Shown piece by piece: positions 25,277 through 33,444 of a stretch of DNA of 64,000 bases (positions within the stretch are counted from its first letter, which is position 1; each line of letters starts with the position of its first letter). The notes beneath the pieces are model-generated. The model saw only the letters and a program-made list of their open reading frames with translations, was not told the origin of the DNA and did not search any database. The stretch is taken from contig NZ_JAPMXC010000010.1 of the NCBI RefSeq assembly GCF_026624755.1, forward strand, positions 455,054 to 519,053, given 5' to 3'. Made by a program: the position numbers and the translations under genes. The stretch is from Robbsia betulipollinis (GTDB taxonomy: Bacteria > Pseudomonadota > Gammaproteobacteria > Burkholderiales > Burkholderiaceae).

Positions 25277-27436
25277 GTGAGACCCATCGACCCCAACGAC
25301 AGGGCGCAACGGTCGAATACCCATGATGCGTCCCGCCATGGCGCATCGGACGACGCTCCTCCCACCGCGACGCCGGGCGGACGACCAGGCGCCGTGCCGC
25401 CCGCCGCGTCGCCCGCCGCGTTGCGTGGCGTGCCGTTCTCGACGTCCCGCCGTGACCAGGGCCGCAGCGAGAGCGCAGCACTTGCGCACGCGCTGGGGCA
25501 GGCACTCGACTGTCTCGACCAACTGCCTGTCGCGGCGATGCGCTCGCCGGCCGGTTGCCGGTCGCTGTTGACCGCGATCTTCGCACCCGCCATGCCGGGC
25601 GATGCCCTGATCGACCCGCAGTTCGCTGCCGTGCTCGCCGATCTTCAGTCGGCGAGCGGCGGTGAGGCGGGACTGGGCGATGCGAACGTGCGGCAGCCAA
25701 GCCGCGCCACGACCCTGTTATCCGCTCATCTCTACGCCGTCGCCTGTCCCGACCTCGCGTTCCATCCGGACGGGGCGTTCAATGTGCCCGGATGGCGGCG
25801 CTTCGTAACCCAGGGCCTGGCCGGGCTGGCTGGCCTGGAGACCCTGCATCTGAGTCCGATCTTCGTCGAGGAACTGCGTCTTCCGGATCCCGCCACGCTG
25901 TTTTCGCGCAGCCTGCTCGCGTGGGCGGGCGAAGTCCCCGCGGATGCAGCCGAGAACCGTGTCGAAGCCGCTTCCCTGATCCGCAGTTGCAGCGAGGAGG
26001 GTCATGCCGCGCTCGATCTGTCCTACCTCGGGCTCACGTCCTTGCCGGGCGCGCTGTGGACGGTGGACCGGGAGGGCAGTCCGTGCTTTGCCGCGGGCGG
26101 GCTGCAGGAGTTGCGCCTGAACGGCAATCGCCTGACCCATTTGCCGGATGGCATCGGGCAACTGCGGCAGTTGCGCCGTCTATCGCTCAACGAGAATCAG
26201 TTGAACAGATTGCCCGATGCCATCGGCGAACTGCAGGCGTTGCGTTCGTTGCGCCTCGCCGACAACGAGTTGAGCATGCTGCCGGAATCGATCGAGCGGC
26301 TGCAGCGGCTCGAATCGCTGGTGGCCGATGGCTGCCTGCTGGGCTGCCTGCCGCCTGGCATCGGCTCGCTGCGCCAGCTGCGCGAACTCGAACTGGAAGA
26401 CAATCTGCTCACGTCGTTGCCGGGAAGCCTGGTGGACTTACCGTCCGGGTGCGTGGTGCGCCTGTTTCAAAATCCGCTCTCGCCGCCGGTACGAACGGCT
26501 TTGCTGGCACTTGGCGCGGGGCCGCTGATCCTGGTCGACCCGTTGCCCGAGCCGCGGCCAGGCGCGTTGCGGCTGGCGCGGCCTTTGAGCATCGCCGTCT
26601 TCGACTGGTTGACCGATGCACGGGAACGCTCGTCCGCGGCGTTGGCACGCTGGCATGAATGCGAGGCGATGCCGCATGCGCGGTCTTTCGCCTTGCTGCT
26701 GGACCGCTGGAGCCAGCTTCCCGAGGCGCTCAGCTGGAATACGCGGGCCGCCTTCCGTACGCGCATCGACGACCTGCTGCGCAGCATCGGCGAGCGCCCC
26801 GGGCTGGCGCGCCTGTGTTTCGCCGCGGTGAAGGAGCGGCAAACCGACGTGCCGGCGAACTGGCAGGCGTGCCTGACGCATCTGGAGGCGCTCGTCGTGG
26901 ACGACGACGCCCAGCGAGGGGGCTATGCTGTGCCCGACATCCTGCGTCTGGCCTTGCAGCGTTACCGGCTCGACGCGCTGGAAACGCTTGTCCGGGAGAG
27001 GGCGGCCGACCTGCGTTTCGCCGATCCGACGGATGTGTACCTGGCGTATCGCGCGGCGCTGGCGGGGCGCCTCGACTTGCCCGAGGACGGGTATGGCGTG
27101 GAGGATTTCCAGCTTGCGGGCGTCAGCACGGCGGATATCGCACTGGCCGTCGAACGTATCGCCGCAGCGGAGGCGGGCGATGCGGTCGTGGATTTCCTGA
27201 TAGATTATGCCCCCTGGCGCGCGGGTCTTTGCCGTCATCAGCCGGAGGTCTTCGAGCGCGTGCTGGCCAGGTTCGACGGGGAAGCCGATCAACTGGCACT
27301 GTCCGCGGCGAGATCGCACTCCGCCGCGTTCGTCGAGAGCCGTGACACGCTGTTTCGCGCGCTGCAATTGAGACGTAACGCCGCGTTCAACACCGCGTTG
27401 CGCGAATTGACCCGGCAGTGGCTCGACCGGCGATGA
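25277..27436 (+). CDS. LRR protein with NEL-type C-terminal domain lacking the catalytic Cys (candidate type III effector)
   Basis: A 719-residue protein. Residues 1-60 are rich in Ser, Pro, Ala and Arg, without a Sec signal, as in many type III effectors. About residues 276-400 hold five consecutive 23-residue leucine-rich repeats of the LPxxIxxL type (for example LNGNRLTHLPDGIGQL). From about 437 on the sequence follows the NEL ubiquitin-ligase fold of IpaH/SspH effectors: WHECEAMPHARSFALLLDRW, LRFADPTDVYLAYRAALAG, FQLAGVSTADI and DYAPWRAGL. The catalytic CxD loop expected near residue 524 reads RQTDVPANW instead; the closest Cys are at about 514 and 532, out of register. It may therefore be a pseudo-ligase. 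The GTG start has an ideal GAGGAG site; an ATG at 25235 lacks one. Confidence 0.8.
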   Translation: MRPIDPNDRAQRSNTHDASRHGASDDAPPTATPGGRPGAVPPAASPAALRGVPFSTSRRDQGRSESAALAHALGQALDCLDQLPVAAMRSPAGCRSLLTAIFAPAMPGDALIDPQFAAVLADLQSASGGEAGLGDANVRQPSRATTLLSAHLYAVACPDLAFHPDGAFNVPGWRRFVTQGLAGLAGLETLHLSPIFVEELRLPDPATLFSRSLLAWAGEVPADAAENRVEAASLIRSCSEEGHAALDLSYLGLTSLPGALWTVDREGSPCFAAGGLQELRLNGNRLTHLPDGIGQLRQLRRLSLNENQLNRLPDAIGELQALRSLRLADNELSMLPESIERLQRLESLVADGCLLGCLPPGIGSLRQLRELELEDNLLTSLPGSLVDLPSGCVVRLFQNPLSPPVRTALLALGAGPLILVDPLPEPRPGALRLARPLSIAVFDWLTDARERSSAALARWHECEAMPHARSFALLLDRWSQLPEALSWNTRAAFRTRIDDLLRSIGERPGLARLCFAAVKERQTDVPANWQACLTHLEALVVDDDAQRGGYAVPDILRLALQRYRLDALETLVRERAADLRFADPTDVYLAYRAALAGRLDLPEDGYGVEDFQLAGVSTADIALAVERIAAAEAGDAVVDFLIDYAPWRAGLCRHQPEVFERVLARFDGEADQLALSAARSHSAAFVESRDTLFRALQLRRNAAFNTALRELTRQWLDRR

Positions 27437-27501
27437 TTGCGCCGTGTGGCGGCGCGGACATGTCGCGCGGCGGCGTCCAGGCTGCCGGTGCGTCCGACGG
27501 C

Positions 27502-28617
27502 TCAGGCAGCGAGCAGGGGACCGGTACGTTGTACCGTCTCGCCGGTGACCCGGCCCAGTGGCGCACCCTGATAGGTGAAGCGCGTCGCGCGGCGCATATA
27601 GAAAATGCCGTCGGTATGGCTCACCAGCGTGGTGATGTCCCCCGTCAGCGGATCGACGATATCGAACAGCGGGTCACCCGCGCGGATCACGTCGCCGATC
27701 GCGGCACGGTGCACCAGGATGCCGCCGATCGGGGCGTTGAACTGTTCGCTGCCCGCGAGCGGCGTCGGGCCGCCAAGCAGCGGCGGCAAGGGGCGAGGGG
27801 TGCCGGCGATCACGCCGCGCGCGATCAGGAAATCGATGATCGCGTCCGCGTCCTGCTGCGCGAGGTCGTGGGTGACGTCGCGTTGTCCGCGCAACTCGAT
27901 GGTCACCGACACGCTGGCGTGCGGCACGGGCCGCGCATCGCCGAAGCGCTGCCGCAATTTCCACCAGAGCAGGCTGTGCACCTCGTCGAAGGCGTCGCCG
28001 CCGGAATCGGTGGCCAGCAGCGAGACGGCGGCGCCCATGTAGCGGGACAGGGGCTCCACCTCCGGCCATAATGCCTCCGACGTGTAAATGTGAAGATTGG
28101 CTTCCAGCGAGCAGTGCAGATCCAGCACCACATCCGCATCGATCGACAATTTCAGCAGCGCGAGCTGAAGCGAGTCGAACTCCGTGAGGGGTACGCGGGC
28201 ATCGAGCAGGGTGCGCAGGCCGGTGCGTATCGCATTCCGGTTGGCGACTGCGTCCGCACCCAGGTCGTGCTCGACCAGATCGCCAACCGTGTCGAGAAAC
28301 GGGAACTGGCGGTTGAAATTGTGTCCGCTGCCCATTTCGAAGCGGCCCAGAAACTGGCCGAGTATCTGTTGCGAAAGGCCGATGGGGTTGGCGATCGGCA
28401 CCAGGACGATTTCGCCGCGCAGCCGGGACTGGGACTCCAACTGCTGCAAACGCTCGCGCAGCGCCACCGCGGTCAACATCGCGGGCGTTTCGTCGGCGTG
28501 CAGGGCGGCCTGGATATAGACTTTTTCGCCGCTGCCGGGGGTGCCGAAGTGATGACTCAGCAGTTCGCGGTGCGTGCCGGGAGCCGGCGAGATGAGAGGG
28601 GTCTGGCGTGATTGCAT
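27502..28617 (-). CDS. Succinylglutamate desuccinylase/aspartoacylase-family zinc hydrolase (M14-like)
   Basis: A 371-residue metal-dependent hydrolase. HADETPAM supplies the first His and the Glu of the zinc site, and LHCSLEANLH the third His, as in the AstE/ASPA family. NFNRQFP and the C-terminal block IVDPLTG with lipoyl-like beta strands (GGILVHRAAIGDVIRAGDPLFDIV) fit this family. Relatives remove acyl groups from amino acids (N-succinyl-glutamate, N-acetyl-aspartate) or act on other amides. The substrate is not evident; no ast genes are nearby. It is convergent with the LRR-NEL gene, 65 bp apart. Confidence 0.85.
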   Translation of the reverse strand: MQSRQTPLISPAPGTHRELLSHHFGTPGSGEKVYIQAALHADETPAMLTAVALRERLQQLESQSRLRGEIVLVPIANPIGLSQQILGQFLGRFEMGSGHNFNRQFPFLDTVGDLVEHDLGADAVANRNAIRTGLRTLLDARVPLTEFDSLQLALLKLSIDADVVLDLHCSLEANLHIYTSEALWPEVEPLSRYMGAAVSLLATDSGGDAFDEVHSLLWWKLRQRFGDARPVPHASVSVTIELRGQRDVTHDLAQQDADAIIDFLIARGVIAGTPRPLPPLLGGPTPLAGSEQFNAPIGGILVHRAAIGDVIRAGDPLFDIVDPLTGDITTLVSHTDGIFYMRRATRFTYQGAPLGRVTGETVQRTGPLLAA

Positions 28618-29191
28618 GAATGGTCAGCGGTAAGGGGAAGGAAAGCCGACGGAGCGGACGGCGCGCCGGTTCTGCACTACGATGTCGGGTCTTGTCGATA
28701 CCGGGAAAAGCACCATTGGTAACAAAAAGACAGCGTGAGGCAATATTTACGCCGGGGTCGAAAATCGCTGTATTTCGGCAATATATACCTATAATGTGGC
28801 GTAAGAACTTGCGGCGCCCCCGACGTTTTCCTTACTGCCTTGCCGACAGCGCCGGGCGGATCCGGCAGCGGACAGTCGACGTCATCAAGCGCGCTTCTGC
28901 ACCGGGCGGCGCGGCGATGGGCGTACCCCGTACCGGTAGTGTAATTCAAGCAACACGACCTCAGCGTTTTTCCCGGCAGCTGAGATATAACGGTTTCGAT
29001 GTGCAAGAATAGTTTCGATTTGAAAAGGTTTTGTACGGCGCCGTTGAAAATTCCTAGAATGTCGATCTGCTCCAGGAAGTTCAATTGGCGGCATTTATAC
29101 ATGACGATCTCGTAATTCCTTGAGGCACGGGTCGCAAATTGGGCATCCTGTCTCTTCGAAGTGGTTGGACAGGTTCTCCCAGGAATGACCA
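28618..29191 (+). other. 574-bp intergenic region before the sigma-54 activator gene
   Basis: Divergent between the desuccinylase-like gene (minus) and the sigma-54 activator (plus). It is AT-richer than coding DNA around 28735-28800 and 28985-29120. TATAAT occurs at 28790-28795 with no clear -35 box. A direct repeat of TTTCGAT (28994 and 29013) is present. An open frame at 28620-29012 has no ribosome site or recognisable product and is not called. Confidence 0.45.
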
Positions 29192-30547
29192 ATGGATTCC
29201 CATCAACGCAGTTGTCTTTATCTGACACGCAAAGCGGACGATTTCCTGCAACAGTTGCTGATCGCCCGTGGCTGGACCATGACGGTCGTCAATGCCCCGG
29301 CCGAGGCGATCAAATCATTCAAGAAGCGCCCGTATGTCGGCATTCTTGATCTGAGCAGCGGCTTCGCGCGCGAGCAACTGAGCGCCGTCGAGCACTGCCT
29401 GTTGCAGCCGGATGGCGGCTGGGTGGCGCTCGCGAGTGCCGAGCAGATGCGCGAGCCCCTGTTTCGCCGCCTGGTTGCGAAGTATTGCCTGGACTACCTC
29501 GTCACGCGCGTCAGTGGCGACGCGGTGGCGGACGCGATCGACCGCGCCCATCGCATGGTGGTATTGAACCAAAGTCCCCCGTCCTTGGGCACGGATACGA
29601 TGGTGGGCAGCAGCGATGCGATGGAGCACCTTTTTCGGAACATCGCGAAAGTATCGAGCACGACCGCGCCGGTTTTCATCTCCGGCGAGTCGGGCACCGG
29701 CAAGGAGTTGACGGCCGCCGCGATTCACCAGAACTCGGGACGGCGCGACCACCCGTTCGTGGCGATCAATTGCGGCGCGATTCCGCATGCGCTGGTCCAG
29801 TCCGAACTGTACGGCTATGAGCGCGGCGCATTCACGGGTGCCCACGAGCGGCGCGCGGGCAAGATCGAAAGCGCCCATAAAGGCACCTTGTTCCTGGACG
29901 AAATCGGCGACCTGCCAATGGATAGCCAGGCCAGCCTGTTGCGCTTCCTCCAGGAAGGGCAAATCGAGCGTCTGGGTTCCAGCACCCCGATCAACGTCGA
30001 CGTGCGGGTCATCTCCGCGACCCACGTGGACATCGATGCGGCGGTGCGTGCCGGCCGGTTTCGCTCGGACTTGTTCCACCGCCTGTGCGTACTGCGCATC
30101 GACGAGCCGCCGCTGCGGGCGCGCGGGCGCGACATCGAACTGCTGGCGAACCACATGCTGGAGCGATTCCGCGACGAGGGCTCGCGGCGCATCTCGGGAT
30201 TTTCGTCGGGTGCGATCGAGGCACTGTACAACTACGACTGGCCGGGAAACGTTCGCGAACTGATCAATCGCGTCCGGCGCGCGGTGGTGATGGCCGAGGG
30301 GCGCGTGATCACGGCCGACGATCTCGAATTGACGCAGTGGGCAACGCCGCGTCCGATCACGCTTGCCGAGGCACGCGATGTCGCCGAGCAAGCCGCGATC
30401 CAGAAGGCCTTGCGCCGACATCGCAACCGTTTGAATGACGCAGCCCAGGAGTTGGGCATCTCGCGCGTTACCCTCTATCGCCTGATGGGCGGACAACGTA
30501 TCCGCGACACCTCGAGCGCCGACGGCGACCTGCGCCCGGTCGCCTAG
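29192..30547 (+). CDS. Sigma-54-dependent transcriptional activator (VpsR/BerB-like)
   Basis: A 451-residue bacterial enhancer-binding protein. The N-terminal 125 residues form a receiver-like domain that lacks the acidic pair but keeps an Asp (GILDLSSGF), similar to VpsR, which responds to c-di-GMP rather than only phosphorylation. The AAA+ domain has Walker A GESGTGKE, the sigma-54 contact loop GAFTGA, Walker B TLFLDEIGDLP and an Arg-finger region. The C-terminus is a Fis-type helix-turn-helix (LNDAAQELGISRVTLYRLM). It should open promoters bound by sigma-54 RNA polymerase. Two good -24/-12 elements lie 0.3 and 5.4 kb downstream, so the following cluster is its likely target. Confidence 0.9.
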   Translation: MDSHQRSCLYLTRKADDFLQQLLIARGWTMTVVNAPAEAIKSFKKRPYVGILDLSSGFAREQLSAVEHCLLQPDGGWVALASAEQMREPLFRRLVAKYCLDYLVTRVSGDAVADAIDRAHRMVVLNQSPPSLGTDTMVGSSDAMEHLFRNIAKVSSTTAPVFISGESGTGKELTAAAIHQNSGRRDHPFVAINCGAIPHALVQSELYGYERGAFTGAHERRAGKIESAHKGTLFLDEIGDLPMDSQASLLRFLQEGQIERLGSSTPINVDVRVISATHVDIDAAVRAGRFRSDLFHRLCVLRIDEPPLRARGRDIELLANHMLERFRDEGSRRISGFSSGAIEALYNYDWPGNVRELINRVRRAVVMAEGRVITADDLELTQWATPRPITLAEARDVAEQAAIQKALRRHRNRLNDAAQELGISRVTLYRLMGGQRIRDTSSADGDLRPVA

Positions 30548-30931
30548 CCACCGCCGCGCTGGGTCCGGGGCGCCACGCGCCGTGCGGCGTTCGGTGTCGC
30601 GCTTTCCCCTGCGCCCAACCGTCGCGTCGCCGCCACGCCCGGCGAACCGGCTCCCCAACCGTCCTGTTCCCACCCAGTGATAAAACGCCCGGTCGGCGAC
30701 GTTCCCCTGCATTTTGTGTAGAAGATACATACCTTTACACTTAAAGGCAGTAATCATGCCCAACATCGGCGAAAATAGAAAAACCATACCGCCGGCGCTT
30801 GCTTAGATGCCACAATATTTATTGCGACAATGGCATTCTCCGTGCGAGGACGAACATTGCCGGGTCAGCTAAAACCGTAGACTTCGACCTATCAATTCAT
30901 CTTCGTTTTCGGACCATGTCGGGAGTTAGTG
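30548..30931 (+). other. Intergenic region with sigma-54 promoter upstream of the hydrolase gene
   Basis: A 384-bp gap. The first 120 bp are GC-rich and give no clear structure; the last 230 bp are AT-richer. It carries the -24/-12 element at 30831-30845. Sequences between 30700 and 30830 would be the natural place for activator-binding sites, but no clear dyad was found. Three TTCG motifs at 30883-30911 do not have PIP spacing. Confidence 0.5.
30831..30845 (+). promoter_or_regulatory. Sigma-54 (-24/-12) promoter candidate for the hydrolase-ACP cluster
   Basis: TGGCATTCTCCGTGC: GG at 30832-30833 and GC at 30844-30845 are separated by exactly ten bases, and TGGCA matches the -24 consensus. 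The -12 half CGTGC differs from TTGC by one base. It lies about 86 bp before the ATG at 30932 and directly downstream of a sigma-54 activator gene. Confidence 0.62.
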
Positions 30932-32875
30932 ATGCGTCCTATCGTTTTCAATGAGTGCTTCGGGTGGTTGCATGACGCCGAGGGTAAAACAGGCGTGATC
31001 CTGTGCAATCCCTACGGGCATGAGGCACTCTGGACGCACCGCGGATGGCGCGCGCTGGCGGAGAACCTTTCGCGCAACCACTTCCCGACATTACGTTTCG
31101 ATTACCGTGGCACGGGTGACTCGGCGGGAGCCGAAAACGAAGGCGACGCGATCGAGACCTGGCTGAACAGCATCGAGGATGCGGTTCGCTACATGCGTGA
31201 GCATACGGGCGTCGCGCAGGTCGTGCTGTGCGGCATCCGTCTGGGCGGCACGCTCGCCGCGCTGGTGGCGAACCGGATCGCCGTCGATGGACTGGTCATG
31301 ATGGCACCGGTCACGTCCGGGCGCGAGTATCAGCGCGAATTGCGCCTGATTCAGCGGCGCTGGCGCAATACGGCAGCGCCGCATATCGAAGCGGAAAAGC
31401 ACAAGCCCGATTATCTGGAAACACTGGGATTCCGTCTGTATCCGGAGACCCTGCGCCATCTGGAGCAAGTCGCCCTGCCGCAGGACCTGCAGCCGGCGGT
31501 GCCCAATGTGCTGTTGCTCGATCCTGAAAAGTCGCGTGCATCGGGCGCGGTGCTGAACTTCTACCGGGAACATGCGGTGAACGTGGAGGTCGATGCCTTC
31601 GACGATTACACCGCGCTGCTCAGCGAAATCAGCGACACGCCCGCGCCGCATGCGTCGATTCAACGGGTGGTGACCTGGTTGCGGACGCATCTGGGCGATG
31701 GAATGGGCGTGCGTTCGCCGTCCGACCTGCCGACGGCAGCCGTCATCAACGACGCGACGGCGCCGGATGTCATGCACGTCGCACCGATGCTGCACGGCAA
31801 CGGGTTTTGCGAAACGCCGGTGATATTCGACAATGGCCGCCTCTTCGGCATCTATTGCCGTCCCGAGACCGCCCAGACGGACGGGCCCGTGCCCGACGAC
31901 GAGAGCGTCGACGATTTGCTGCGCGACATGCAGGTCGATCTGACCTCGGCCGCGACCGGGCAATATGCGGTGCTGTTCGCCAATACCGCTGCCAGTCATC
32001 ACATCGGCGAGGCGCGCATGTGGGTAACCCAGGCGCGGCTCCTCGCCCAGCGCGGTATCGCGTCGCTGCGTATGGACGTGGGGATTTTGGGCGACAGCGC
32101 GGGCGCTCAGGAGTCCATCGAAGCCACGATGCTGCACAGCATGCGCTCGTGTGCCGATGTCAGCGAGGGAATCAGCTGGCTGGTGGACGCCGGCCATACC
32201 CGGCCCTCGCCGGTCGGCATCTGTTCCGGCGCCTATCTGTGTTTCCACGCGACGGTGATGAATCCGCGCGCCGTGGGTGCGGTACTGATCAACCAGAATT
32301 TCTATACCTGGTCCGACAAGGACGCTACCAGGCCGGAAATGGTGGTTGCGGCAACCCGGGTCTATCTCGCTTCGATTCGCCGCGCCGACAAATGGAAGCG
32401 TCTCTTCAGCGGGCAGATTCCCGTGGGGACGATCGCTGCCACGCTGATGCGTCGTCAATTCGAAAAATGGGGTCGCCGGGGCGCCGACATACTGAAAGCG
32501 TTCGGCGGGCAGGAAAACCACACCGGCGCCGTTCGCAAGGCGTTCAGCACGCTGGCGCAACGCGGGGTCCGCGTCCGTATCCTCTATGGCGACTTCGACG
32601 TCGGCCTGGAGGAATCGGAATCGTACTTCGGGCGCGATTTCAAGTGGCTGCGCGGTCTTCCCGGCATGAACATCTCGACCGAGCGCTCGCTCGACCACGC
32701 GCTGTTTCTCTATCCCGCGCGTCAGATCATGCAGGAAGTCATCGAGCGTCATCTGCACGAACAGGCATCCTGTTCGGCAAACCTGCAGGCAGGCGGTGCA
32801 GCCAATGCTTCCCGACCGCAGTGGAACGCCTTCGGCCGCCAACCGCCGCTGCGCTCGGTGGCGGCGAAACGCTAA
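30932..32875 (+). CDS. Double alpha/beta-hydrolase protein with non-serine nucleophile positions
   Basis: A 647-residue protein of two related halves. Residues 1-250 form an alpha/beta-hydrolase like the exosortase-A-associated hydrolases (VILCNPYGHEALWTHRGWRALAE, RFDYRGTGDS), with the nucleophile elbow reading CGIRLGGTLA, where Arg replaces the usual Ser. Residues 330-620 form a second one (RMDVGILGDSAG), with elbow VGICSGAYLC, where Cys takes the nucleophile position. A final His is in RSLDHALFLYP. It probably handles thioester-linked or lipid/exopolysaccharide intermediates, transferring or releasing the acyl group on the downstream carrier protein; this is inference. GGGAG precedes the ATG by six bases. 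It lies under a sigma-54 promoter. Confidence 0.72.
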   Translation: MRPIVFNECFGWLHDAEGKTGVILCNPYGHEALWTHRGWRALAENLSRNHFPTLRFDYRGTGDSAGAENEGDAIETWLNSIEDAVRYMREHTGVAQVVLCGIRLGGTLAALVANRIAVDGLVMMAPVTSGREYQRELRLIQRRWRNTAAPHIEAEKHKPDYLETLGFRLYPETLRHLEQVALPQDLQPAVPNVLLLDPEKSRASGAVLNFYREHAVNVEVDAFDDYTALLSEISDTPAPHASIQRVVTWLRTHLGDGMGVRSPSDLPTAAVINDATAPDVMHVAPMLHGNGFCETPVIFDNGRLFGIYCRPETAQTDGPVPDDESVDDLLRDMQVDLTSAATGQYAVLFANTAASHHIGEARMWVTQARLLAQRGIASLRMDVGILGDSAGAQESIEATMLHSMRSCADVSEGISWLVDAGHTRPSPVGICSGAYLCFHATVMNPRAVGAVLINQNFYTWSDKDATRPEMVVAATRVYLASIRRADKWKRLFSGQIPVGTIAATLMRRQFEKWGRRGADILKAFGGQENHTGAVRKAFSTLAQRGVRVRILYGDFDVGLEESESYFGRDFKWLRGLPGMNISTERSLDHALFLYPARQIMQEVIERHLHEQASCSANLQAGGAANASRPQWNAFGRQPPLRSVAAKR

Positions 32876-33146
32876 GACACACCCGCACGCGTACGTGCGG
32901 CAGGGCGGGCCGTGGGCCGCGTCGTAAAACGGCGCCGTCCCGTTCGCGCCCGGTTCGATGCGCCGCCCGTCAGCGCGTCGGTACCGGCGCGCGCCGCTGC
33001 AAGGTTCACGCAGCCACGTGCGTTGCCGAACTGAAACGTTGCCGTATTGCAGGTCTAATCAATCGATCGATCAATCGGAATTTCGGACGCCTCGCGCCGA
33101 AGCGCCGCCGCATACACCTAGCCCCAGTCACTGGATGGCGTTAACG

Positions 33147-33437
33147 ATGAACCAAACCTTGCTCGCTCGAAACCCCCTGCCGGATGCCGAAATCCGCACG
33201 AAGATCCGTCACGTATTGTCGGAGGCCGCCATGCTCGACGTTCCTCTGGACACGCTGAGCGATCACGCCGACCTGTACGCCGCGGGTCTCGCCTCGGTGA
33301 CCAGCGTGCGCGTCATGGTCGCCCTCGAGGACGAGTTCGAAATCGAGATTCCGGACCGTCTGCTGACCCGCCATCTTTTCGCCAGCATCGACAGCCTGTC
33401 GCGCGCCGTTGCCGAATGTCTCGGCTCACAGGACTAG
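33147..33437 (+). CDS. Acyl/aminoacyl carrier protein
   Basis: A 96-residue free-standing carrier protein. DLYAAGLASVTSVRVMVALEDEF is the helix-2 block of this family; the Ser in GLAS is the expected 4'-phosphopantetheine site. The late FEIEIPDRLLTRHLF resembles carrier proteins that accompany amino acid:[carrier protein] ligases and DUF1839 proteins, rather than fatty-acid AcpP. It is followed seven bases later by a dehydrogenase that could act on the bound acyl group. An alternative ATG at 33135 adds four residues; neither has a strong ribosome site. Confidence 0.85.
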   Translation: MNQTLLARNPLPDAEIRTKIRHVLSEAAMLDVPLDTLSDHADLYAAGLASVTSVRVMVALEDEFEIEIPDRLLTRHLFASIDSLSRAVAECLGSQD

Positions 33438-33444
33438 CCAAATC

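Noticed and set aside
28620-29012. 130-residue plus-strand frame in the gap before the sigma-54 activator
   Set aside because: No ribosome site, no recognisable family, base composition not coding-like, and it crosses AT-rich control DNA.
28995-29017. TTCG-N15-TTCG pair, a possible PIP/hrpII box
   Set aside because: One base short of the required 16-base spacing, and the fifth base is A, which the consensus excludes.
30883-30905. TTCG-N15-TTCG pair before the hydrolase gene
   Set aside because: Spacing is one base short, and it lies downstream of the sigma-54 element, where an activator box would not work.
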